Positions 1 to 5,463 of a stretch of 6,088 bases of DNA are shown here, piece after piece. Position numbers and translations under genes: made by a program. Position 1 is the stretch's first letter. Every line of letters starts with the position of its first letter. Location: NCBI GenBank assembly GCA_021785115.1, contig JAJYGO010000338.1, forward strand, positions 1-6,088, read 5' to 3'. This DNA is from Chloroflexota bacterium (GTDB lineage Bacteria; Chloroflexota; Limnocylindria; Limnocylindrales; CSP1-4). The notes under the pieces were generated by a model, which saw nothing but the letters and a program-made list of their open reading frames with translations, was not told where the DNA came from and did not search any database.

Positions 1-333
1 TGGGAACGGGGTTCGGCGTCCCTGTCGGTGGGAGCCGATGAGGCCGAATGCCAAGCACTCGCGCATAGCGCCTATCTGCGGGACGCGTGCGTCCTAGCCG
101 TGAACGTGGATCCGCACTGGATTGCCCCCGCCGCACGCGGACGCCTCAACTTCGAAGACACGCCGGCATACGTTGCCATCGTGTGGCGATCCGTCCTGTC
201 AGGTGACCGAAGCACTTGTGATGCGGGGGGACTGCTGGCCGAGCGCCGAGCCGCGTGCGAGACCGCCGTTGCCTCGGGCAGCGCGTCCTTCAGCGACGGC
301 CCCGTGACCGCGGCGGTTTCCTTGCTACGGTGA
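1..333 (+). CDS. C-terminal part of an unrecognised protein (5' end outside window)
   Basis: Frame 1 is open from the first base of the window to the TGA at 331-333, giving 110 residues, so the true start lies upstream. I do not recognise the family. The sequence reads like a folded, non-membrane domain with mixed charge, and four cysteines (residues 17, 30, 73 and 86 of the visible part) are evenly placed as two possible disulfide pairs. That would suit a secreted or periplasmic domain, but this is inference. Codon third positions are mostly G or C, and the opposite strand gives a much less protein-like translation, which supports the + strand. A GTG at 28 could serve as an internal start, but the frame is open before it, so I treat the gene as partial. 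Confidence 0.6.
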   Translation, partial: WERGSASLSVGADEAECQALAHSAYLRDACVLAVNVDPHWIAPAARGRLNFEDTPAYVAIVWRSVLSGDRSTCDAGGLLAERRAACETAVASGSASFSDGPVTAAVSLLR

Positions 334-703
334 ACGAGCATAATCAACGGGCCGGGAAGGGGCCTGCGCCCAAGCCCCGAGGATCGCAAGACGGCCGTGA
401 CGGATTCGCCCGTCTTCGCGACGTCGAGAGAGCTCGGGGCGAGCTGGATCGTGAGCGGCATCCTAATGGTGGGCCCGAGCGCGATTTCGAATCTGCATGG
501 CGCCGATAGCACGAGCAGTAGCGGGCCCCATATGTCGTGCCCCCGTCGCTCAGGGTTGATCGCTGCGGTGCCGTGGGCACCGTCAATCGCCTCATGCTAG
601 GCATGCTCCGCTGTCCGGACGGCACCGAGGGCCCCCGGGCCCGAAGTCCTCTCGTCCTTGCCCGCGGCTGACGGTGCGAAGCGAAACCGTCGCAGCGGGC
701 AAC
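334..703. other. 370-bp stretch with no confident gene
   Basis: No gene is supported here. The - strand is open from about 596 down past 340. Between about 450 and 340 it has strongly GC-rich third codon positions and a translation that resembles a beta-sandwich/Ig-like fragment, containing PSSLDVAKTGESVTAVLRSS. The + strand frame with the same codon phase also looks partly protein-like, so the strand cannot be decided. Any remnant would be truncated, because the frame runs into the antisense of the gene at 1-333. A small dyad CATGC-TAG-GCATG lies at 593-605, about 100 bp before the sigma-like gene. The upstream promoter of that gene presumably lies in this stretch, but I see no convincing -35/-10 pair. 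Confidence 0.4.
667..696 (+). promoter_or_regulatory. Leader hairpin overlapping the ribosome-binding region of the sigma-like gene
   Basis: GACGGT (670-675) and ACCGTC (686-691) form a 6-bp stem with a 10-nt loop. Three more pairs (667-669 with 694-696) can form across a 2-nt bulge. The right arm runs into AGCGGG at 694-699, the only Shine-Dalgarno-like element before the ATG at 704. The fold could therefore mask the ribosome-binding region. This is a weak structure by length, and it is reported only because of its position. Confidence 0.25.
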
Positions 704-1117
704 ATGGTTGAGATGGATCGAGAGGCCGACGCTGTCCTGATCGGGCGCTCGCTGGAGGCGCCGCTCGTGTTCGGGGGCGTCTTCGACCGGCACTTCGACT
801 ACGTGCACCGCTACCTCGCGCGGCGCGTCGGGTCCGACCTCGCCGACGACCTGGCATCCGAGACGTTCACGACGGCCTTCCGCGTCCGCGCCCGCTACGA
901 CACCGCGCACGACGACGCCCGGCCCTGGCTGCTCGGGATCGCGACCAACCTCATCCGGCACCACCGGCGCGACGAGGCCCGCCGCCTCCGCGCCTACGCG
1001 CGCGTCGAGGTCGCCCGGGCCGCGGGCATCGAGGAGGGGTGCGGCAACAAGGACGCGTGGTCCATCGCCGATCTCTACGATGAGGCCCTCGGCGTCGAGT
1101 TTGTCATCTACGAGTGA
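704..1117 (+). CDS. Truncated ECF-type sigma-70 factor: region 2 only, foreign C-terminal tail
   Basis: Residues about 24-100 match sigma-70 region 2 of extracytoplasmic-function sigma factors. The core-binding and -10-recognition helices are visible as FDRHFDYVHRYLARRVG, then DLADDLASETFTTAF, then ARPWLLGIATNLIRHHRRDE. A normal ECF factor (about 160-200 aa) would continue through a linker into region 4, the -35-binding helix-turn-helix. Here the similarity stops near residue 104. A tail of about 33 residues ending in ALGVEFVIYE follows, with no helix-turn-helix. No region 4 is visible downstream, because that DNA encodes the next gene. The protein is thus a decayed or fused remnant, or a region-2-only factor. 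The start is uncertain: ATG 704 has AGCGGG four bases upstream, ATG 713 gives the conventional MDREAD start, and GTG 674 is less likely. The stop codon overlaps the ribosome-binding site of the lipoprotein gene, so the two are probably coupled. Confidence 0.75.
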   Translation: MVEMDREADAVLIGRSLEAPLVFGGVFDRHFDYVHRYLARRVGSDLADDLASETFTTAFRVRARYDTAHDDARPWLLGIATNLIRHHRRDEARRLRAYARVEVARAAGIEEGCGNKDAWSIADLYDEALGVEFVIYE

Positions 1118-1123
1118 GGTGGG
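1116..1123 (+). promoter_or_regulatory. Ribosome-binding site of the lipoprotein gene
   Basis: GAGGTGGG begins on the last two bases of the sigma-like gene's TGA. Its GAGG core lies 8 nt before ATG 1128. It fixes that ATG as the start in preference to the in-frame ATG at 1080, which lies inside the preceding gene, and it indicates translational coupling. Confidence 0.65.
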
Positions 1124-1127
1124 TGCG

Positions 1128-1715
1128 ATGGCTGGTACTCGCGATCACTCAGTGACATCGGTTGCCGATGCCGGGTACACGGTATTGCGAAGGGCGATTC
1201 ACGGGCCTTCGCTGCGCCTTGGGGGCGCCCTGGTCGTCGGGTGGCTGGTTGCGAGTCTCGCCGCGGGCTGCGAGGCGTCCCTGACGCCTAGCGGTACAGC
1301 CACGCCCCCTGCGCCGACACCGCTTCCCGCTACGGCCGCTCCGGGGGCGATGTGGGGCCCGCTGGCGGTCGTGCCTCCACAAGGTGGCATGGATCTCGCT
1401 CGAGCCGAGGGCACGCTCCGCATCACGGACCTGTGCGTCTTCCTGGAGACGACCTCGGGAGAAGTACTGCTCCTGTGGCCCGCAGATCGCACAGCGTGGA
1501 ATGCTCGTGAGAAGACGATCGGGTACAGGAACCCTGATGGCAGCCGCATCGACGTCGCTGACGGAACCCGCATTGCCGTAGGCGGTGGAGGCGACAGCGA
1601 TGAGGAGAGCGGCCTGACCACTGAGGCGTGGCTTGCGCATACGCAATGGGTCGCCCGACCGGCCGCTACTTGCCCTCTTGAGTCGCGATGGACGGTCGGA
1701 GCGCTCATGCCCTGA
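1128..1715 (+). CDS. Putative lipoprotein with conserved-looking C-terminal domain
   Basis: This is a 195-residue protein. An N-terminal basic stretch is followed by a hydrophobic segment (about 32-46) and a lipobox, LAAGC, with the lipidated cysteine at 48, so it should be anchored to the outer face of the cytoplasmic membrane. A Pro/Thr/Ala linker (about 51-74) spaces it from a compact domain (about 75-195). That domain contains short beta-like segments, WPADRTAWNA, NPDGSRIDVADG, a glycine-rich GGGGDSDEESG turn and WVARPAATCPLESRW. Cys103 and Cys182 could form a disulfide. I cannot assign a function or a named family; similar-looking domains occur in high-GC Gram-positive and Chloroflexota proteins, but that is memory, not a search. 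The first ~19 residues before the basic part are unusually long, and a TTG at 1185 would give a more standard signal peptide but lacks a good ribosome-binding site. The gene begins 10 bp after the sigma-like gene. Confidence 0.75.
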   Translation: MAGTRDHSVTSVADAGYTVLRRAIHGPSLRLGGALVVGWLVASLAAGCEASLTPSGTATPPAPTPLPATAAPGAMWGPLAVVPPQGGMDLARAEGTLRITDLCVFLETTSGEVLLLWPADRTAWNAREKTIGYRNPDGSRIDVADGTRIAVGGGGDSDEESGLTTEAWLAHTQWVARPAATCPLESRWTVGALMP

Positions 1716-1727
1716 AGCGGTCGACGA

Positions 1728-1760
1728 AACCTGAGCCCGGGCCGATGGGCTCGTGAGGTT
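1728..1760. terminator. Hairpin between convergent genes, probable bidirectional terminator
   Basis: AACCT-GAGCCC (1728-1738) pairs with GGGCTC (1747-1752) and AGGTT (1756-1760) across a 3-nt bulge, with an 8-nt loop. That makes 11 base pairs. It begins 12 bp after the lipoprotein stop and touches the stop codon of the small gene on the other strand, so it sits where a shared terminator is expected. There is no T-tract on either side, which is common in GC-rich genomes but lowers confidence. Confidence 0.45.
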
Positions 1761-1972
1761 CAGTCGCCTACGTTACACGGCGCAAGGCCGGCCAAGGCCC
1801 CTGAGATCAGCTCGGATACCTCGCCGATCGTGTTCGCTGCGGCGCGACGTATGTCGCCGTCGTGCTCGACTGTGACGACCGCCCGGAACGGGTGGTCAGG
1901 ATGTGGTTCAGTCCATGCGCGCACGACAATGATCACGAAGGCCGACGCATCTCGCGCCAGCAGATCCGCCAC
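1760..1972 (-). CDS. Small hypothetical protein (70 aa)
   Basis: The reading frame runs from GTG (1972-1970) to TGA (1762-1760). The translation looks like a small alpha/beta domain: a hydrophobic strand SAFVIIVVRAW, a short acidic/proline turn, a second strand FRAVVTVEHDG, and a C-terminal amphipathic helix EVSELISGALAGL. This strand-turn-strand-helix order resembles short uncharacterised proteins of high-GC bacteria that begin with a FVVRVW-like strand, but I cannot name the family. The start is doubtful: an in-frame TGA lies only one codon upstream of the GTG and no ribosome-binding site is visible, so the gene may be 5'-truncated. It converges with the lipoprotein gene. Base composition here is somewhat less GC-rich than in the bacteriocin locus. 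Confidence 0.5.
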   Translation of the reverse strand: MADLLARDASAFVIIVVRAWTEPHPDHPFRAVVTVEHDGDIRRAAANTIGEVSELISGALAGLAPCNVGD

Positions 1973-2191
1973 CAGTCACGCTGGAGCTGACTCGTCTGGG
2001 CGAACAAGGCGTGCAAGGGCGGGCGATGGCTCAAATGTCGAGTTCCGCATGCAGGTTTGGGAATGTGCACAAGGCCCCGAAGTGGAACCCGCCTGATGAA
2101 GTGGAACCCGCCTGATAATGCCCAAGGTGGCCTACGTTAAGGTCACCGCCAGGGCGCGGTGTCGCGCGGTCCACTGCAGTGCGGGAAATGT
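1973..2191. other. Gene-poor stretch between the small gene and the bacteriocin-locus terminators
   Basis: Together with the terminator hairpins that follow, this makes 301 bp without a gene between the small hypothetical gene and the ABC ATPase gene. No reading frame on either strand has convincing protein character. The only clear structure is the 19-bp tandem repeat at 2079-2116. Composition is less GC-rich than the flanking transporter genes, as expected for non-coding or decayed DNA. Confidence 0.45.
2079..2116. repeat. Perfect 19-bp tandem duplication
   Basis: GAAGTGGAACCCGCCTGAT occurs twice back to back (2079-2097 and 2098-2116) with no mismatch. It lies in non-coding DNA about 160 bp beyond the end of the bacteriocin operon. 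It could be a replication-slippage duplication, a two-copy remnant of a longer array, or a scar of a past insertion. There is no third copy in the window. Confidence 0.9.
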
Positions 2192-2214
2192 GGTCCGGGC
2201 GATCAGCCCGGATC
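2192..2214 (-). terminator. Second hairpin downstream of the ABC ATPase gene
   Basis: TCCGGGC (2194-2200) and GCCCGGA (2206-2212) form a perfect 7-bp GC-rich stem with a 5-nt loop. One more G-C pair is possible outside a mismatch. It lies about 60 nt beyond the operon's stop codon, after the hairpin at 2239-2263, and probably acts as a back-up terminator. No T-tract is present. Confidence 0.4.
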
Positions 2215-2238
2215 GCCTGGGTCATCGACGAGCTCGCA

Positions 2239-2263
2239 CGCGCGAGGTTCATGCACTCGCGCG
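2239..2263 (-). terminator. Probable terminator of the bacteriocin operon
   Basis: CGCGCGAG (2239-2246) and CTCGCGCG (2256-2263) form a perfect 8-bp stem with a 9-nt loop. A GAGC/GCTC pairing (2230-2233 with 2264-2267) can extend it across an internal loop. The stem starts 10 nt after the ATPase stop codon, the usual place for an intrinsic terminator. No U-tract follows, so termination may be of the I-shaped kind or Rho-assisted. Confidence 0.5.
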
Positions 2264-2273
2264 GCTCCGGGAC

Positions 2274-2963
2274 TCACCCATGGGGGGACTGTGCCTGCGT
2301 CGAGACACACGTCGAGGTGTCGGGCAAAGCGAACGTGCGGTCGGAGGCCATTGCGACACGCTCATCGTGGCTGACGATCACCACGGCCTTTCCCCTGGCG
2401 CACAGGTCCCTGAGTATCGCCATGACCGCGTCGGCATTCTGCGCGTCCAAAGAGCCGGTCGGCTCGTCGGCAAGCACGAGGTCGCACCGCTTGAGCATCA
2501 GGCGCGCCAGGGCAACGCGCTGCTGCTCGCCGCCGGACAGCTCGAACACCCGCCGCCGACCGTACCCGGGCAGCCCCACCGCCGCCAGCGCAGCATCGCG
2601 AGCGCTCCGGCGGCGGGCGCGACCCAGCGAGTCGTAGGTCTGCGCCAAAGCCAGATTCCCGTCGACCGTGTCCTCGTCGATCAGCGCGTAGTTCTGGAAC
2701 AGGTACCCGAGCCGCGACCTGAGCAGTGCGGTGGCCCTCGCCGAGCCCACCGCGGGCGCGCGCTCGCCGAACAGGCGCAGCTCGCCCCGGTCCGGGGCCT
2801 CGAGGAGCCCGATCACGTTGAGGAGCGTCGACTTGCCAGACCCGCTGCGGCCCGTGATGGCGAGCATCTCGCCCCCGGCGACCGAGAGCGTGATGCCCTC
2901 GACCACGGGCCGGCCGCGATACGCCTTGCCCACGTCGACGAGTTCGCACATGTTCGCGGGCAT
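2274..2963 (-). CDS. ABC transporter ATP-binding protein, lactococcin-972/MacB-LolD type
   Basis: This 229-residue stand-alone ATPase should hydrolyse ATP on the inner face of the membrane to drive the adjacent permease. Every ABC motif is intact: Walker A GRSGSGKST (38-46), Q-loop Gln90 in LGYLFQNY, signature LSGGEQQR (142-149), Walker B LVLADE (162-167), D-loop SLD (171-173) and H-loop His199 in VSHD. The LADEPTGSLD stretch and the size are typical of the MacB/LolD class. The neighbouring bacteriocin and large membrane protein place it in the export-ATPase group linked to lactococcin 972 (TIGR03608 as I recall it). ATG 2963 is chosen because AAGGAGGAG lies 8 nt upstream; ATG 2951 would be too far. 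The gene starts 2 bp after the permease stop, with its ribosome-binding site inside the permease 3' end, so the two are coupled. Two hairpins follow. Confidence 0.96.
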   Translation of the reverse strand: MPANMCELVDVGKAYRGRPVVEGITLSVAGGEMLAITGRSGSGKSTLLNVIGLLEAPDRGELRLFGERAPAVGSARATALLRSRLGYLFQNYALIDEDTVDGNLALAQTYDSLGRARRRSARDAALAAVGLPGYGRRRVFELSGGEQQRVALARLMLKRCDLVLADEPTGSLDAQNADAVMAILRDLCARGKAVVIVSHDERVAMASDRTFALPDTSTCVSTQAQSPHG

Positions 2964-2965
2964 CG

Positions 2966-5215
2966 TCAGAACTCCTCCTTCAGCACACGTGCGACGCTTC
3001 GCCGCTCGATCGAGATGAGCACGGCGGCGGACATGGCTGCCTCCGCGAGGGCGACGATCAGGGCGACCACGACCACGGCAAGGTCATCGGCTGGGCGCGT
3101 CGCGCCAGCCGAGAACGGGTTCGCCCCGATGCGGTTGAGCGCGAGGGCGCCGAGCAGCTGGGCGGCCCACAGGACGCTGAAGATGGCGACCGGCTCTCGG
3201 TACCGCCGCAGGAAGCCCGTGCCGTGGAGACGTCGCACGACCACCCTACGCGAGTACTGCTCGAACAGGATGGCCACCGACGCGGCAGCGAGGTACAGCA
3301 GCCCCATCAGCAGCACGCCGGCGGCCAGGGCCGCCGCCCGCATGACGTCCTCGATGCGCGCCACCTCAAGAGCCGCGTAGCCGTCGAGGGTCACGAGGTG
3401 CCGGAGGTTGTCGTCGAGCCTGAGGCCCTGAAGCACGGGCTGGAGGCTCGAGAGGGCGGCCGCAGTCCCCCCCTCGCCGACCGGCACCTTGAGGGCCGCC
3501 CCCGCGCCCCCGCTGACGGCGTTGGCACGGTCCATCCCGACGCTGTTGGCCCTCGTCATCACCTGCACGATGGGCTCGCTGATCCGGTTCCCGTCGTCCG
3601 GGCTGACGGCGGGGTCGAAGCTGAACACCCGCTGGCCGTCCGCGACCCAGCGGATGGAGACGGCCTGGCGGGCGACGGCTGCGGGGACTTCGCCCCCGAA
3701 GGCATCCTCGGCGGCCACGGCGCTCCCCTGGGCGAGGCGGAACCACGCCGAGATGGCGCTGGCCTCGCCGCGAAGGCGCTCAGGCGCCAGGACCACCCAG
3801 TCCGTCGTCGACTCGTCGACGGCGATGGCCCGGCCGTCTGCGTCCATGACGGGGAAGCGGCGCAGATAGTTCACGTTGACGGTGATCGACCTGTACGTGC
3901 CCTGCGGGAGGGCGCTGGCGAGGGCGGCGGGCTCGTACTGGGTGGCGTCGACGTAGAGCGCGCCGCGCTCGTCGAGGTCCGGGTAGAGCGACTCGGCCAC
4001 CGCCGGGGTGTAGGCCTCCTGTCCAGATGCCATGTCGATCTCGTCGTTCCCGTTCGACACCGGGTAGAAGATGGCGTAGCCGTGAGCGGCGTCCCAGCCG
4101 GCGAGTCGCGCCCGCTCCTGGGCGGCGGCACCGTACTGCAGCGAGAGCCCGGCGCCCGCAGCGATCAGGGCGAGCGTTAGTGCCGCCTTGACGAGTGCGT
4201 TGAGGGCGAAGAGGGCGCGGGTCGGCTTCCTGTTCTTGAGGGACGCGCCGACACGGCCGAACAGCAGTGCCGTGGACGCCGCGATCGATGCCCCGAGCAT
4301 GACGGCGAAGGCCCGGGCGATTGCCAGCGCGACTCCTGCCGTGAACGCGAGGGTGGTGTCGTGGACAAGCCGGCTCGCGACGGTGGCGGTGGCGACCGCG
4401 AGCAGCCCGACCGTCACGATGAGCCGTCCGGTCAGCCGGTACCAGATCGCGAGCCCCCCCAGCCCGTGGAGCCGCATGACCCCCGCGGCCTTGGCCCGGT
4501 GAAGGATCCCGAACGCGATGAGGAGCGCAGTCGCGAGCACGATCGCGATCTGGGCGCCGAGGAGCAGTGGACCGGGGGCGGCCTGGACGCCCGAGAAGTG
4601 CGTGCCCTGGGCGGCGAAGTCGGATGGCTTGAACGCCCCCGCAGCGCCGGCAGCCGTCGAGGCGCCCTCGGACAGCAGGCGCAGGAAGTCGCGGACGGAC
4701 GCCCCGCTCCCCGCCTCCGCGACGTACGAGCCGGCGACGGGCAGGGAGTCGAAGGCCAGCGCGAGCGCGCGCACGGAGACCGCGTCAGCTCCGCCGAAGC
4801 CGGCGAGCCGCCCGACCTGATCCGGGCTGCCGGTGTCCGCGGAGGAGAGCAGCCGCTCCGGGTGCTCGCCGTCATCCGCCGTGAGCCAGCGGCCGCTTGC
4901 CAGGGGGAACGCGTCGGCTACGCGCGTCGGCGCCTCCAGCAGGGCGTACAGGACGACCTCTGGCCGACCGTCGCCGCCGTACTCGACGGCGGTGCGGAAG
5001 ACGTTGACCCTGGCCTCGCGGGCGGCGGCGCGCAGCACGGAGTACGCTGTCGCGGGGTCGGCGAGCGACTGGTCTGGCGGGATCGCAAACGCGGTGCCCG
5101 CGTCTCCTGCCGCTTGGAGCCATCCGCGCTGCTGGACCTGCGCCTGCTCGAGGTAACTGCTTACGCCGGCTGCGGCGGCCAGAGCGGCGAGCATGAGGGC
5201 GACAACACGTTGCAC
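2966..5215 (-). CDS. Bacteriocin-associated integral membrane protein (putative immunity/transport permease)
   Basis: This is a 749-residue membrane protein. Predicted order: TM1 (about 4-22), extracytoplasmic domain 1 (23-216), TM2 (217-238), TM3 (264-283), TM4 (289-314), a basic cytoplasmic linker KNRKPTR (327-333), TM5 (335-358), extracytoplasmic domain 2 (359-626), TM6 (627-650), TM7 (675-694) and TM8 (711-734). Each half has the 1-TM, large domain, 3-TM plan of MacB/FtsX permeases. Each carries RLHG (248-251 and 662-665) in the short cytoplasmic loop after the first helix following its domain, where such permeases contact their ATPase. Position between a lactococcin-972-like peptide and a matching ATPase identifies it as the lactococcin-972-associated membrane protein (TIGR01654-type from memory), proposed to confer immunity; export is an alternative role. 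GTG 5215 is chosen because GGAGG lies 10 nt upstream and it immediately precedes TM1. A 58-codon upstream extension is low-complexity and covers intergenic hairpins. Confidence 0.92.
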   Translation of the reverse strand: MQRVVALMLAALAAAAGVSSYLEQAQVQQRGWLQAAGDAGTAFAIPPDQSLADPATAYSVLRAAAREARVNVFRTAVEYGGDGRPEVVLYALLEAPTRVADAFPLASGRWLTADDGEHPERLLSSADTGSPDQVGRLAGFGGADAVSVRALALAFDSLPVAGSYVAEAGSGASVRDFLRLLSEGASTAAGAAGAFKPSDFAAQGTHFSGVQAAPGPLLLGAQIAIVLATALLIAFGILHRAKAAGVMRLHGLGGLAIWYRLTGRLIVTVGLLAVATATVASRLVHDTTLAFTAGVALAIARAFAVMLGASIAASTALLFGRVGASLKNRKPTRALFALNALVKAALTLALIAAGAGLSLQYGAAAQERARLAGWDAAHGYAIFYPVSNGNDEIDMASGQEAYTPAVAESLYPDLDERGALYVDATQYEPAALASALPQGTYRSITVNVNYLRRFPVMDADGRAIAVDESTTDWVVLAPERLRGEASAISAWFRLAQGSAVAAEDAFGGEVPAAVARQAVSIRWVADGQRVFSFDPAVSPDDGNRISEPIVQVMTRANSVGMDRANAVSGGAGAALKVPVGEGGTAAALSSLQPVLQGLRLDDNLRHLVTLDGYAALEVARIEDVMRAAALAAGVLLMGLLYLAAASVAILFEQYSRRVVVRRLHGTGFLRRYREPVAIFSVLWAAQLLGALALNRIGANPFSAGATRPADDLAVVVVALIVALAEAAMSAAVLISIERRSVARVLKEEF
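2972..2980 (-). promoter_or_regulatory. Strong ribosome-binding site of the ABC ATPase gene
   Basis: AAGGAGGAG on the - strand, 8 nt before ATG 2963, lies inside the last codons of the permease gene. It decides the ATPase start and implies coupled translation. Confidence 0.85.
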
Positions 5216-5225
5216 GGTATCAGTG

Positions 5226-5230
5226 CCTCC
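5226..5230 (-). promoter_or_regulatory. Ribosome-binding site that sets the permease start
   Basis: GGAGG on the - strand ends 10 nt before GTG 5215. It is the only good Shine-Dalgarno element near the first membrane helix, and it excludes the longer open frame that begins near 5389. Confidence 0.65.
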
Positions 5231-5290
5231 GTCCCATGGACGACGGTCTCTCCTGACTGCGGCCGACCGCTGCCAGCGGCTCGAGGCAGC

Positions 5291-5320
5291 GTGTCGGTCG
5301 GGGTTCGCCCCGGCCGACAC
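5291..5320 (-). terminator. 13-pair hairpin in the bacteriocin-permease gap (attenuator candidate)
   Basis: GTGTCGGTCGGGG (5291-5303) and CCCCGGCCGACAC (5308-5320) are inverted copies with one mismatch, separated by TTCG. In the - strand transcript this is a 12-of-13 stem with a CGAA loop and one C-A mismatch; read on the + strand, the mismatch becomes a G-U pair and the loop is UUCG. It lies about 75 nt before the permease start. It is the longest inverted repeat I found in the window. No U-tract follows, so it may be an mRNA-stability or partial-termination element rather than a full stop. Confidence 0.5.
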
Positions 5321-5412
5321 CGGAGCGCCGGCTAGGGCATCCCGGGCGGGATCAGCAGGCGATCGCGACGTGGGGGGCTGCTGCGCCAAGCTCAGCCCCG
5401 GGCCGCACGTCG

Positions 5413-5441
5413 CGCCGGGCGCCCACGGCGCCCGCCCGGCG
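5413..5441 (-). terminator. GC-rich hairpin just after the bacteriocin gene (terminator/attenuator candidate)
   Basis: GGGCGCC (5417-5423) and GGCGCCC (5427-5433) form a perfect 7-bp stem with a CAC loop. Four more outer pairs (5413-5416 with 5438-5441) can form across a 4-nt bulge. An alternative register pairs GCCGGGC (5414-5420) with GCCCGGC (5434-5440). The structure begins 22 nt after the bacteriocin stop codon. It could end most transcripts there, leaving the permease and ATPase at a lower level. No U-tract follows. Confidence 0.5.
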
Positions 5442-5463
5442 ATCCGTCAAGCTCGCGGGTCGC

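Noticed and set aside
344..964. A 206-codon open frame on the - strand opposite the sigma-like gene
   Set aside because: Most of it is antisense to the clear sigma region 2. The remainder is Arg/Ser-rich and not protein-like.
1766..2139. The 10-bp repeat GCCTACGTTA at 1766-1775 and 2130-2139 flanking the small gene, as attachment-site-like ends
   Set aside because: Several 10-bp matches are expected by chance in 6 kb, and there is no integrase or transposase between or near them.
2118..3380. A 420-codon open frame on the + strand across the ATPase gene and the permease 3' end
   Set aside because: It is the antisense of two proteins with intact, recognisable motifs. Its translation is an Arg/Ala/Pro/Gly-rich shadow with no domain pattern.
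3224..5335. Two long + strand open frames (about 318 and 324 codons) opposite the permease gene
   Set aside because: Both are antisense shadows caused by high GC in the third codon position of the real - strand gene; neither shows membrane segments or motifs.
5216..5389. A 58-residue N-terminal extension of the permease starting near 5389
   Set aside because: The extension is low-complexity, would place a long soluble tail before the first membrane helix, overlaps the hairpin at 5291-5320, and ignores the good ribosome-binding site before GTG 5215.
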